Shown here: positions 9,550 through 19,279 of the stretch, in pieces
Layout: each line of letters opens with the position of its first letter
Position numbering within the stretch: position 1 is the stretch's first letter
Assembly (NCBI GenBank): GCA_037176885.1
Contig: JAWWNJ010000033.1
Coordinates: 310,001 to 374,000 of the forward strand
Source: Favolaschia claudopus
Taxonomy: Eukaryota > Basidiomycota > Agaricomycetes > Agaricales > Mycenaceae
DNA: 64,000 bases
Direction of reading: 5' to 3'
Notes under the pieces: model-generated
Told to the model about the DNA's origin: nothing
What the model saw: the letters and a program-made list of their open reading frames with translations, nothing else
Databases searched by the model: none
Made by a program: the position numbers and the translations under genes

Positions 9550-10469
9550 ATGGTGATTTCTGCAAAGTTTCCTACAACTCCTCCCGGCAATTCTCCAGAT
9601 GGTCCATTGACCTCTCCATTCATTCCCAGTCCAGTCAAGCTGTATGGAGGACGCCCGCGTGTTTCTGCTCCTCACCGTAGCCCTCGTGGAGCACGAGATC
9701 TGCAGAAGCAACCAGAGTGGCGAGCAGCTAAGCTTCGAAAAGCACGACAGGAGGCAGAAGCAGTCGAGAGAGCGTTGGCAGAGATGCAGCAGGAATTCAA
9801 GGCAAAACAAAAGCAAAAACTCCAGAATACTGTCCACAGCTTTGTTAAGGGCGCTATGCAGGATGGTACCCCACTCCAAGAAATTCTTGACGCCATGTTT
9901 TCTATCAACGAGGACGATCCGCATATCACCGCTGTTTTCTCTCGTTTTTTTTCGAGCTCACGGCGCCTCCGTGATGCAGAAGGTCGCAGAGCGTGCTCCG
10001 GGGAAAAGGTGATCTGTTCGCCACCCAGCAAATTGCAGATTTGGTTGCGCGCGAGGGGAAGATTATTCAGGAACTCTTGACGCGTGAAAGTGGTGCAAAG
10101 GTCTCTGAGTTGTTGTCATCTTTCGACATGAAGGGCCTAGCAGACAAGCTGAGAACAGCTGCGCCAACGCTGTGGAGCATCCTTGCTGCCGTCTCAACTG
10201 CGACGGACGATAAAGGCGAGTCGAAGCGAAGAGATCGAAGTTTGGTAAGAGATAAATTTTGTACGAAACGAGTAATTGAATATCCAAATCGGGAACAGGT
10301 CTTCACGACGGTCTGTGCAATGACGAGCCTGTTACGATCTCAGAAGGCCAACAACAACTTCCAGGCTGTCATCGCGCTGTTCTTGCTCGGTTCCGGGGCT
10401 GCAAAACGCGAGATTGAGGTCTTCGCGCACGCCGGCATCTCCCTCTCCTACAAATCCGTCATGAACTAA
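9550..10469 (+). pseudogene. DUF6589-type mobile-element-associated protein, N-terminal part
   Basis: The first block has a Pro/Ser-rich head and a coiled coil near residues 55-100 (EAVERALAEMQQEFKAKQKQ). After a frame change near a T8 run (about 9944-9951) and another near 9999, the frame continues as TQQIADLVAREGKIIQELLT. An intron at 10245-10298 (54 nt, gtaaga...aacag) then leads to TTVCAMTSLLRSQKANN and EVFAHAGISLSYKSVMN. That last block is a hallmark I recall from the basidiomycete proteins annotated DUF6589, which are often repeat-associated. The protein stops there, well short of the usual full length, so this is a truncated, frameshifted copy. Their biochemical role is unknown. Confidence 0.55.
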
Positions 10470-10499
10470 GATAGACGTCACCCCAATCCGGCACCCTTA

Positions 10500-10600
10500 T
10501 ATATAGAGTATACTTAGGGTAACCACCCCGCTCTGGTTACCTCGCTGGTGACCCCCGCGTAGCGTAGCCGAAGTAACCACCAGAGTACACGATTGTACAG
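10500..10600. repeat. GGTAACC/GGTTACC word cluster
   Basis: gggtaacc, ggttacc, gtaacc and a gtgacc variant are clustered in 80 bp just after the DUF6589-like fragment. It resembles a one-sided subterminal array. No terminal inverted repeat was identified. Confidence 0.4.
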
Positions 10601-10616
10601 AATGGTGATCGGTCTA

Positions 10617-10991
10617 CAGCCGTTTTGGAAACAATATACGGGTTTTGATCAAGTGCTCATTCGTTTGTGCTTACCTTTGTTTTGCTTCCCGTCACCAGCT
10701 CCACTTCAGCCGAATCTGATTTTCGCTTCCGCCACCCAAAGAACACCAGGAAAAAAGAGGGGGTTAACAGAACTGAGGATCAAGACTCAGCTGCTACTTG
10801 CCCAGAGCTCGACAGGGCCATGACTTGCGAGAAAGGGCGAAAACAAGAGACCAGCGGCACTTGATGTGGTACGGCAACGCCCCACAAAGTTGTGCTCCCG
10901 GCTTTGCCGATGACAGAATCGTCAACAACGGTAAGCAGAAACGAACGAGCACCACTCAACCGAAGCCCGTATATTGTTTCCAAAACGGCTG
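10617..10991. mobile_element. TA-target MITE, CAGCCGTTTTGGAAAC ends
   Basis: CAGCCGTTTTGGAAACAATA is mirrored at the right end (28 bp with almost no mismatch). TA is present at 10615-10616 and 10992-10993. Length is 375 bp. Confidence 0.85.
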
Positions 10992-11284
10992 TAACTACGC
11001 TAGGTTGTGGTCAGGGTCGACCATTTGCTCAGCGTAAACTTGGACGAAACTGTCCCTACTCCAACTGCTGTACCTAAAAGAAGTTCGCGCAAATGGTGAT
11101 TAAGGTCAACCTCAACACTATAGAAGCATGCATGAAATGCAAGCGGTGCTGACACGTTCAGATTCTGTGATTACAGCGTCGTTAGTGACTGCGAAAGTAG
11201 TCTGGGGAATCACTCACCGATCTGCTTCGCCCGCGAAAGGTGAACTATTAGAAGGGAGTGAATGCGATATCGAAGAAGGAAAGA

Positions 11285-13126
11285 TCAAGACACGCACCGA
11301 AAGCCGCCAGCTATCAGCAGTGGGTCGCATGTCGGAGTCGGTACCACACCGCAGAAGAAGATTTGCCCGAAGCAAACGGTCGCAATGAACTCCTCGTCGG
11401 AGATCCCGAAAGCTTTGATTTGGTCTCGAAGCTCCACAGGATGCCCACTGCCGCGGAGGTATTCGTCAACTCGAAGCCTGAATAGCCTCATAAAATACGG
11501 TGTTGTGAGGTCCGAGTGCCGGGAGTCGACATAATAACTGAGATGATCAGCGACCTCCTCGACACGATGAACACGACGGTCGTGGATGGTCACCAGGAAG
11601 GCAGAGGCTTTGAGAGAACGTAAGCTCTGTTTGAGAACAGTGTAAGTGTTGGGTTACAGAATAAGACAACGTGAAGTACTTTCCTCATTAAACGTCAGAC
11701 GTCCGAAAGCCTTGTTAAATCCCACCTCAAGCGCCAGATATTCTGGATGATCCCACGGATGGGGATGCCCGAGCAGGATGATAGAGAATGCGGTGATTAC
11801 CCAGTTGTTATGTACTTCTGGGGTGCGATTGTTCGAGATGAGGTTAGGCTAAAAACGAATCATCAGAACACGATGCAGAAAAAGAACGGGATAACAGACC
11901 TGAATGGAAGGAATCCAATGTTCGAAGATGAACAAACGAATCGGGTGCGTGGGATCGGAGACGGGGGGGACAGGGGAGTCTACGAGGAAATCGTACCACG
12001 GGGTAAGAATGGCAGCGACACCGGGATCCATGTATTGGAGAACACGCTTTGGGATGAGAAGGGCGTCCTTGCCGTGAATGAACGACAGCAAAAGCCAGAT
12101 GCTGATGGGATGCAAGCCGTGCTGGAGAAGGAAGCAGTGAACACTGTGAAGAGCGAGAAATATGGTATAAGAGCGAAAAGTATCAATAGTATCAATACGC
12201 TCCTGGATTCGCACTCCGCTCGGGGAAAATACGGGGCGAAACATGGAGGAAGAGGGGGACTTGTTGCCAGTAATGGTGCTTCTGAGTCATGAGAGCGGTC
12301 CAAGTCGCAACGCGGCGCGCTCGGGGCCAACACCTTGGGTGATGGCGCGTCTAGACGTATTCTGGCGAACGCCACTAATACATGGGGAATCAGGAAGCAA
12401 GATATCATCAGGAAGAGTAAATGCAACATACACGAGAATGTTTCGATACGGTTTCAAGAAGGACCCTAATGTGACTCCGTCGGTTTCGCAACGAATGATT
12501 AGCTCTTCGTCCTCCATCTTGAAGGAAGTTTGAAGGGTATTGGGCAGGTCGAGGAACTTGATGAGCTCGAGGACGCAATTGGAGACAGCGGCGACCGATT
12601 GTCCATGGATGTGTAAAATTGCATCCGATAAAGCCGCTGGCTCCACTTCTTCAGCAACGCTTGCCCTCCAAGACTCTACAACATCCAGGGAGAGTGTCTC
12701 GACGCCCACCTCGAGCTCCACAACTGGAGATTCAATGGAGGGAGGAGGGGTAGGCTCAACTAGCATAGGTGTGATGGGTGGATGTGCGTCAGAGGAAGGA
12801 GGAGGCTGTTGGCGCGGGCGCACTCCGCGTTCGTGGATGATCAACAGACGTAGCACTGTACTCAGCGGAAGACATTGGAGCGATGGCGGATCAACGACGG
12901 CTGCGACGGTGGAGTGGTCAGGCGCTCTCCTGCATTGCCTGGTACCTGAGTTTGCAGGGTTTAACAAACGCACATCAACCAAAAAAAGGAGGCCAACCGT
13001 GAAATCATGAGGGGCGGGGAAGATGGAAAGGCAGTTGATTGCAAGAGGTTGGTTACGTGGGAGTTGGCTGACTCGGGGAAGCGAGTCAGTTAAGGGCACG
13101 TTTCGAAAATGCCATGCTCGAACCAA
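11285..13126 (-). pseudogene. Conserved basidiomycete protein of unknown function, broken
   Basis: On the minus strand the reading runs from about 13126 to 12290, meets an in-frame TGA at 12289-12287, and resumes in the same frame to about 11920. It includes IDTFRSYTIFLALHSVHC and LHPISIWLLLSFIHGKDA. After an intron-like gap (about 11905-11820) it continues with NWVITAFSIILLGHPHP. After another gap come DHLSYYVDSRHSDLTTPY and LFRLRVDEYLRGSGHP. I recall this domain order from large uncharacterised agaricomycete proteins but know no function. The N-terminal 150 residues are proline-rich. The nonsense codon argues for a pseudogene, unless it is a sequencing error. The start is uncertain because LINE sequence overlaps the 5' end. 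Confidence 0.5.
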
Positions 13127-13256
13127 ACTTCAAGATTATCAAGGCCGTGATGGCCGCTTTGAATGAGAGAACTGGCCGAATAAACTTTCCGTAATGCCTG
13201 CGGCTCCATTCGACTCGATTAAACCCACGGAGATTGATACACAAACGGATATTATG
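13107..13256 (+). pseudogene. LINE ORF2 RNase H fragment, left of the LTR insertion
   Basis: The plus-strand reading IIKAVMAALNERTGRINF resembles the helix before the VKGH motif in RNase H domains of fungal non-LTR retrotransposon ORF2. Shortly afterwards a second block, ending DIM, reads straight into the sequence after the LTR element at 15148. The two blocks are therefore one interrupted gene. The VKGH core itself is missing. Confidence 0.5.
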
Positions 13257-13429
13257 TGTAAAGGTGTCGGCCAGACACACAGTCACTAAAACAGAATCAC
13301 ACAGCGAGTCAATAGGACCACGGTATATTGACGAGCGAGCGAGCGAGCGGTAGACGACGACAGGTAAGGACAAGATAGACTAGCGTATGTAAGCATGTGA
13401 TCGGATGTAAACCGGCAGCCGGGTTTACA
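13257..13429 (-). repeat. 3' LTR of the lineage 1 element
   Basis: 173 bp, TG...CA ends, containing a short gagc microsatellite. It is matched by 14971-15147. Confidence 0.9.
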
Positions 13430-13664
13430 CCCTCCCCGTCTTTGAAACACAGAGTATCGTCCAAGAAAAAGTAGAAGTACCAAGAAGATATCAACTGCCA
13501 AGCTAAGATAGTACTGGACACTTCCAGGGCAGAACTGCGACGCCTCGATGGGTGAAACCAGGTTGCCTTTGGGGTCGTGGTAGAATCCGAACAAGGAAGA
13601 ATGAGAGGACGGCCAGAAAGAAGAAGGCGATACTAAAGGGAGTCATAATATAGGAACCAAGGGA

Positions 13665-14876
13665 TCAGTCGCTGCGGTCACCAATGTCGCCGATGCTTTC
13701 GTCGTCGTCCTCGGAGGAATAAGAGTACGAGTAGCTGTCGTCCTCGGGGTCATAGGCCGGCATTACCACAGCGACCGGTCGATACCCTTCTTCATACGTG
13801 GACGAAAATCCCGCAGGACCAACCGCAGCGACAACACCTGGTGACGAGCGAGGAGGTATACCGAGTGCGGAATCGCCAGGGCAGTTGTCGCTACGATGCT
13901 TGACCCAACCTGGACTCGCAGGAGTTTTCCGACAATGATAGCATCCACCGGCAGCGCGAAGAGTCTCTTTTTCGGCATGGGTCAAAGGGACGAACGTAGA
14001 AGGAGCAGATGCAGAAGTCGGCGTTGGGAGCGATGAGGACGAAGGAACAGCGCGAACGGAGGGAATGACAAGCGGTGCAGGAGCAGGGGTCGCACGAGGA
14101 GCCTTGATGACGCCTTCCGCAAGCAGACTATCCCACGTCGACGACATCGTGGCGATGAGGGTGTCGACCTTCATAGTCGTGAACGGCAGCGTCTGTTGTC
14201 CGACAACGCGTAGGCGGAGGATGGGATGGGAGAAGAACAGAAGGTGATTCTTCAGGACAATGTCGCTGATAACCCAACCTTGACCCGCACTGGCAAGCGC
14301 GTTCCGAGCTTCCTGGAGAGCTTTACTGAATTCGGAGAAGGAAGAAGAGCCCTGCTGAATGGAATAGAAGGCAGCAAGGGCGAGCATGCACCAATTCGAG
14401 GGGACAAACCGATCCTTGACTTCCTTGGCAAACTCAGCCCACGTTTTGCAGTCTTTTAACGTCTCGCGATTCTCGTTCCACCACGTCGCAGTAGACCCTC
14501 CTTCCATTTTCAGCCCAGCAAGCGTAATAACAGTTCGCGCCGCAATCTCTTTATCCGGGTTCATAGCCTGCCAAGTTTCAAGAGTATCTTCGCAACGGCC
14601 AAGCCAGCTGTGAATCACGGTGGGACTTGGCTCCTCGGTAAGCTTGGGGAACTCTAGTTTGGACATCGTAGGTGCGGAGCGGCGGACAGCAGGCTTGGGT
14701 ACCACTGGAGGCACAGGAGACGACGGAGCTCGACGAAGCTGAGGTGGCGGGTCGCGGGAAGTTGATGACGATGCTGCTGATGACGTGGCGTCAGCAGCGG
14801 GATCAGCAGAGGGTGTTCGTTGACGGCGAGATGGAGTAACGAGGGGTGGATGAAGGGACTGTCCACTGGATGCCAC
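13665..14876 (-). CDS. Gag protein with atypical zinc knuckle
   Basis: This is an intact 403-codon frame. Residues 1-70 are a Ser/Pro-rich disordered head. About 70-270 form the retrotransposon Gag capsid region (for example STATWWNENRETLKDCKTWA and FAKEVKDRFVPSNW). Near residue 310 is a zinc-knuckle-like CYHCRKTPASPGWVKHRSDN, then C. Its spacing is C-x2-C-x11-H-x4-C, longer than the usual C-x2-C-x4-H-x4-C. The tail is acidic and Ser/Tyr-rich. It would form particles that package element RNA. No protease or polymerase follows before the LTR. ATG at 14876 is about 95 bp from the 5' LTR. Confidence 0.85.
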   Translation of the reverse strand: MASSGQSLHPPLVTPSRRQRTPSADPAADATSSAASSSTSRDPPPQLRRAPSSPVPPVVPKPAVRRSAPTMSKLEFPKLTEEPSPTVIHSWLGRCEDTLETWQAMNPDKEIAARTVITLAGLKMEGGSTATWWNENRETLKDCKTWAEFAKEVKDRFVPSNWCMLALAAFYSIQQGSSSFSEFSKALQEARNALASAGQGWVISDIVLKNHLLFFSHPILRLRVVGQQTLPFTTMKVDTLIATMSSTWDSLLAEGVIKAPRATPAPAPLVIPSVRAVPSSSSLPTPTSASAPSTFVPLTHAEKETLRAAGGCYHCRKTPASPGWVKHRSDNCPGDSALGIPPRSSPGVVAAVGPAGFSSTYEEGYRPVAVVMPAYDPEDDSYSYSYSSEDDDESIGDIGDRSD

Positions 14877-14970
14877 AGCAGTGCGTGTGTTAGCGCGTTG
14901 GGATCCCGACTCGGCCAGATTGAGAGCGAGAGCGAATCAGATGGTCCGTGGAGGGAATTGAAAAAAAAAG

Positions 14971-15147
14971 TGTAAAGGTGTCGGCCAGACACACAGTCAC
15001 TAAAACAGAATCACACAGCGAGTCAATAGGACCACGGTATATTGACGAGCGAGCGAGCGAGCGAGCGGTAGACGACGACAGGTAAGGACAAGATAGACTA
15101 GCGTATGTAAGCATGTGATCGGATGTAAACCGGCAGCCGGGTTTACA
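14971..15147 (-). repeat. 5' LTR of the lineage 1 element
   Basis: 177 bp, the same as 13257-13429 apart from one additional gagc unit. The promoter would fire leftward. Confidence 0.9.
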
Positions 15148-16063
15148 TTATGTTTGCAAACCCAGGGATTCAGCTACAACATGGAACTCAACGTAAGTAC
15201 CTTCACCAAATAATCCGTGGTCTACATCCCAAGCCACTTCGTAAATCGACTTTTGTGAATCTCGATCGCATTCGTTCCTCAGTAGAAGAAATCTGCGAAT
15301 ATACGCCATCGGACGAATCGATCTGGAGGTCTATCAGATCCTCTACTTTGCGCTGGGTTTCGAGAGAATTTTTCTGGAAATGCGTACATGAAACTTTCCG
15401 AGTCGGAGATTTCTGGTTCCATTTGAATAGCCAGCATCCTATGGCTAATTGTCGGGGGTTGCGGCGTGACCGAGTCCCTCGAACATATTGCCTTAGACTG
15501 TAAGGATTCCGGTCAGCAACTAATTTGGCCCTGGCACAGAATCTTTGGGAAAGAAAATATGCGGACTCAAGCTGGCCAACCCTCAATTGGGGTTTGATAC
15601 TTGGCTGCAATCTTGTCAGATTTAAATCGAGAAAAGGTTCCGTTTTACCACATAAAAGCAGACTGTTCGCTATATTGATCTCGGTTTCTTGGCACTTGAT
15701 TTGGAGGTTGCGAGTAGATCGGGTGATAAAAAACCCAAACAAAATTACATCCGAGGCAGAGATTCACAACAAATGGCTTGCGGCTATCAATTCGGCGCTG
15801 GAGCGGGACCGAATACTTACCGACAAGCGAAAATTTGGTCGACTTGCAATGAACAAGAAATTGGTACTCCAAACCTGGAGTGGTTTACTCAAGGACTCAT
15901 TGCCGGATAACTGGACATATACAAGGGGGGGTTTTAGTGGGTATACAGCCCAGGAAAGTAGGAATAGGATGATCACCTACCGCTGGAGTCCCACACTGGT
16001 TGAAATCGTGCGTAATGGCATTTCCTCCCGGACATTCACCGGCATTTTCTGGTCCAACCACCA
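15148..16063 (+). pseudogene. LINE (non-LTR) ORF2 C-terminal part
   Basis: The reading begins ANPGIQLQHGTQRKYLHQII and continues through YTPSDESIWRSIRSSTLRW and FWKCVHETFRVGDFW. A frame change then gives a zinc-finger segment CRGCGVTESLEHIALDC (C-x2-C-x7-H-x4-C). Another change gives WPTLNWGLILGCNL, then HNKWLAAINSALERDRIL and MNKKLVLQTWSGLL. This is the region after RNase H in ORF2 of many basidiomycete LINEs. At least two frameshifts make it a pseudogene. The 5' part (endonuclease, reverse transcriptase) is absent here. Confidence 0.75.
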
Positions 16064-16088
16064 GTAAACAAAGCGGACAACTTGGAAT

Positions 16089-16614
16089 CACTGCATTCCG
16101 AGGGGTCGTAGACGAAGACTTCGTCTACTCATGGAGACGGAGGTAGACGAAATTACAGTATAATCACCCTCTCTGCGCCGTTGTGCTATTCTTTCTGCGC
16201 TTCTTTGGCCTTGAAATGGTGTACTAGGGCCCCCAGGTCAACGTTGTGAAGCAGAAAGTGAAAATTTTCCGGTTGGCAGGTCCGATTTGGCCGATTAACG
16301 TCAACTTCATCAATATCTCGACTATATTTGGAACGAGCGCGTAATTTCGTTCAAATTTTGCTGGAGAAGGCCTAGCGGTGTTAGAAATTGATAGTTGAGG
16401 GCTGTAGTTCAAGAATATGAGAAAAGAAGAGGTGTCTGTGTGATTAAAGCGCAAAATACGAGCTTCAAGTAGACGGACGTATAACGGAGGTAGGCTGACG
16501 TAGGTGAAATTTCGTCAACTCGGCGTCGGCGAAGCTCGGCTACGGTGTAGCCCGAGGTAGCCGAAGGTAGCCTGACGTAAACTGACTTCGGCTACCAAGG
16601 CCCGGAATGCAGTG
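16089..16614. mobile_element. CACTA-like MITE with GTAGACGAA/GTAGCC arrays
   Basis: The ends are CACTGCATTCCG and the reverse complement CGGAATGCAGTG. The 3-bp flanks aat (16086-16088) and aat (16615-16617) match. Three-base duplication with CACT ends fits CACTA/EnSpm. Subterminal words are gtagacgaa at the left and gtagcc/gtagacgg at the right. There is no transposase. A degenerate hAT origin is possible because the array style is the same as in the hAT MITEs here. Confidence 0.7.
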
Positions 16615-16659
16615 AATGCTTCTGCAGACTAAGAATTGTTTAGGTTAACGACCCAACGC

Positions 16660-16682
16660 TCAAAAAAAAAAAAAAAAAAAAC
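16660..16682. repeat. Poly-A tract
   Basis: About 20 consecutive A bases directly downstream of the CACTA-like MITE. It could be the tail of an otherwise unrecognised retroposon. Confidence 0.6.
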
Positions 16683-16835
16683 AACTGGTGGACAATCCGG
16701 CATCTGCCGCACTTCCATATATAGTAAATTCGTGACAATGTCACATATGTCACCCGGTGTGACAGTATGCAGGAATGCATAAGTATTGCTCATAATGCAT
16801 AGCGCTTGGAGGTCCATGTAACAACAGGCGAAAAT

Positions 16836-16882
16836 GGAACATGCGGGAGTCGCACGCGCATAACCGTTAGACTATCTGTTCC
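16836..16882 (-). other. tRNA-like fold inside the TRIM LTR, copy 1
   Basis: Forty-seven bases on the minus strand fold as a six-pair acceptor-like stem (GGAACA/TGTTCC), a D-arm-like tagtctaacggtta, and a T-arm with 7-nt loop TGCGACT. The T stem has one mismatch in this copy. There is no anticodon arm. Confidence 0.55.
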
Positions 16883-17071
16883 TTCGTCTCACGTCCGTTT
16901 AAATTTCTGGGTCCAAGTTACCCCAGTTCGGCCACGTGACCGCTATAACGTGCCGATTCGTTACATCCGCCCTCCTGCCGAGGTTCTGCGGAAGCTCGGC
17001 AAACTTATGCCAGCTGCGGGAGTCGAACACGACTCACTGATGTTCCACCAAATGTAACAACAGGCGAAAAT

Positions 17072-17118
17072 GGAACATGCGGGAGTCGCACCCGCATAAC
17101 CGTTAGACTATCTGTCCC
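17072..17118 (-). other. tRNA-like fold inside the TRIM LTR, copy 2
   Basis: Same as copy 1, with a perfect T stem (GCGGG/CCCGC) around TGCGACT. tagtctaacgg fits the pol III A box. The B-box position reads gtgcgactcc, one base off the usual ggttcgantcc. The anticodon arm is absent, so it is not a functional tRNA gene. Confidence 0.55.
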
Positions 17119-17918
17119 TTCCTCTCACGTCCGTTTCTGGGTCCAAGTTACCCCAGTTCGGCCACGTGACCGCTGTAACGTGCCGATTCGTTACAGTCCT
17201 GGTCCACGGCAAGGGGGAACCGATCCGCGAAATCTACACTAAGGGTCGAAGTTTTTTTTTTTTTTCGGACCCCCCCCCCACCCTTCTCAATTAGGGAATT
17301 CCCTTTCTCAGACGCGATCAATCAACACGCTGTCAGTGAAGCGTGTCTCTGGTTTTTTTTCCAAATGCACTGGGTAAGAACTCAGCATTCTTGAACAGAA
17401 TATATATATATATTAACACGATACAGTTCTGGACTACAAAGATTGCCACGCATTAAGTAGAAGAGTGCGTAAAGAAAAATAGATTGAGACAGAGAAAATT
17501 CCAGCGGAATTCTTGTTGTAATTTCTGAGGGCAAGATGTCCACAGAGAAACAGGGGAGAAAGAGCAAAAGAGAGAAGAAGCAGAGCAAGTGTTCACGTAC
17601 CTGGGGCGTAACACGAAAAGTCCCAGACCCATCAAGTTCTGTATAGTGAGAATTTGTGAGAGATAGGAAGGCAAAAAGCACACTATTTTACTCAGCTGTG
17701 GCATCACTTTCCTCTTCGATCGGACATCTTTCGCCTTCATTGTATCAATGATCATCCGCGAGCAGTTTTCTTGATGTGTTGACAGTTAAAAAGGTCGACG
17801 AGAGATGGACCGTATATTGAGTAAGAAAGAACTGTGAACTTTTCGGAAGCGATTCCGTTCCATTCCAGATTGCGGAGAATTGAAGGAGAATGTATTGGCA
17901 AGGGAATTGGCAAAGAAT

Positions 17919-18583
17919 CAGTGTTGGCCGTAAGGGATAAGGCCTTAATTGCGTTAAGGGTTATTCAGGCCTTATCATAACCCTTAGAGCAACGGCTGCC
18001 CAGCTCATAAGCCTTAAATGCCCGGACCGGCTCAGCCGGCTGCCCGGCGCCTGCAGCCATTTGATTGCCGACCTAATCTCTTTTCTTTCGATATCGACGT
18101 CCAGCCCAATGTGGACGCACTTCCTCAAGCTTCATGGAAGGCCTAAATTCAACAGCAGCCACTGGGCTACCTACTGCAAGGGTTGCATCCAGCATGAGAA
18201 GGAATTGCTGCAGAACACCCGCACATTCGAGATTGGCAGCACGGTGGACAATCTTTCGTTGATGGTCTATTTGGTGGCGCGAAGAAGCCGGTGCGGAAGT
18301 TTGCAGAGAAGGAGATCAATGCAGAGGCGGAGCTGATGGAGGCACTCGCAGATGCCGAAGAGGATGCTCGTCTCGAAGACGGGGCGGTTGAATGTGATGA
18401 CGACGAATTTATGCACCTTAAACAACATTTTTACGCCGTAAAATCCGCTTTCCTGAGGCGCGCGAAAATGTTTCCCAAAAAGGAAATTAAGGTCTTAACC
18501 CCATAACCTCAGCGTAAGTCTTAAGGCTTATGAACCCTTAAAGGTCCCTGGGGCCGGGTTTTAACCCTTAATTGCCAACACTG
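17919..18583. mobile_element. hAT-type MITE with AAGGCCTTAA arrays and transposase remnant
   Basis: The ends are CAGTGTTGGC and its reverse complement, with an exact 8-bp duplication caaagaat (17911-17918, 18584-18591). Arrays of taaggccttaa/cccttaa words lie at about 17930-18030 and 18490-18575. The same words occur in the MITE at 1704-2268, and the first seven terminal bases are also shared, so the two belong to one lineage. The centre still holds transposase-derived sequence. Confidence 0.93.
18061..18506 (+). pseudogene. hAT transposase N-terminal remnant
   Basis: The readings WTHFLKLHGRPKFNSSHWAT and then YCKGCIQHEKELL resemble the BED-type zinc-finger entry of fungal hAT transposases (Trp/Phe, then C-x2-C). 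A second, out-of-phase block, KFAEKEINAEAELMEALAD, is the acidic linker that follows. The catalytic region and C-terminal dimerisation region are absent. This shows the MITE is an internal-deletion derivative of a larger hAT element. Confidence 0.6.
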
Positions 18584-18733
18584 CAAAGAATTCCAGCTTC
18601 GTTGAAGTTACGGTCGAAATAGTACAGTATATGACTCCCGGACATCAGCAAGACCATCAGCGTCGACACATTCAGAGTGGAACTGACAAGAAGTGAGCGC
18701 TGTACATGTAAGAAATGAGAGGCATACCCAGAC

Positions 18734-19269
18734 TAGGGTGGCGGGAAATAGGTCTCCGAAATTTACATCTGCAAATTTACCAGGTAAATTACCTGCTAAT
18801 TTACCCAACTTTTCGGAGGCGCAAAAATGGCCGGTAAAATAGGGCTAATTTACCGTGATCTGGAGGGCTAAATCCACCTCCTTTGGCAGCCTTAGCCGGG
18901 GTTTTTCTTGAAAGGAAGAGCACAATTGGTTCACGACATGCAATATTCTGTCAATTTCGGCCATTTTTGTCCGATTTCTCAATGATTCTGTCGAATTTTC
19001 TTCCCACCCTGACATCATTTAGGAGATGCGGTCGGACCCTCGACAAAATATAGTGCTCATGCGCTTGCTGAGTTTCTTATCCCTTTCTGACCTCAATAGC
19101 AGCGGTAATTGGGAAATTTTTTGAATTTTTAGTTGGTTCTTGCAGCGAAAAGAGCCGTGGGAAATTTGGGTAAATCAGCCCAGTAAATTAGGTCAAATAG
19201 GCCCGTACGAGAAGGCTTTGGTAAATTACCTCGGTTAACCAGGCGCCAGAGCTATTTCCCGCCACCCTA
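18734..19269. mobile_element. hAT-type MITE with GGTAAATTA arrays
   Basis: The terminal repeats TAGGGTGGCGGGAAATAG are perfect over 18 bp. The 8-bp duplication acccagac is exact (18726-18733 and 19270-19277). Subterminal arrays of ggtaaatta/aatttacc lie at about 18770-18850 and 19165-19235. Length is 536 bp with no open frame of note. Confidence 0.95.
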
Positions 19270-19279
19270 ACCCAGACTG

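Larger units (their letters stand above)
13257..15147 (-). mobile_element. Gag-only LTR retrotransposon (TR-GAG type), lineage 1
   Basis: Direct repeats of 173 and 177 bp, TGTAAA...TTTACA, enclose one gag gene. A 5-bp target duplication, ttatg, is exact (13252-13256 and 15148-15152). The coding strand is minus, so the 5' LTR is on the right. A purine tract (gacggggaggg on the minus strand) touches the 3' LTR, as a polypurine tract should. There is no room for pol in the 1.5 kb interior. The LTRs differ essentially by one extra gagc unit, which points to recent insertion. It sits inside a LINE ORF2. Confidence 0.92.
16817..17195 (-). mobile_element. TRIM (miniature LTR retrotransposon), 379 bp
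   Basis: Direct repeats 16817-16965 (149 bp) and 17053-17195 (143 bp) start TGTAAC and end GTTACA. They differ by a 6-bp indel and about four substitutions. The interior is only 87 bp. The flanks gtcca and gtcct are a 4/5 target duplication. On the minus strand the interior starts tttggtggaacatc, compatible with a primer binding site (TGG). It ends aggagggcgga directly against the other LTR, an obvious polypurine tract. The same GGAGGGCGGA abuts the 3' LTR of the gag element at 49551-52515, so that family is a plausible helper. Confidence 0.85.

Noticed and set aside
11747..12292. 181-codon plus-strand frame
   Set aside because: Antisense to the conserved minus-strand gene, whose reading has recognisable protein character.
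12540..13010. 156-codon plus-strand frame
   Set aside because: Antisense shadow of the Pro-rich head of the minus-strand gene.
18734..19269. Solo LTR interpretation
   Set aside because: Perfect 18-bp inverted ends and an 8-bp duplication fit hAT, not an LTR.
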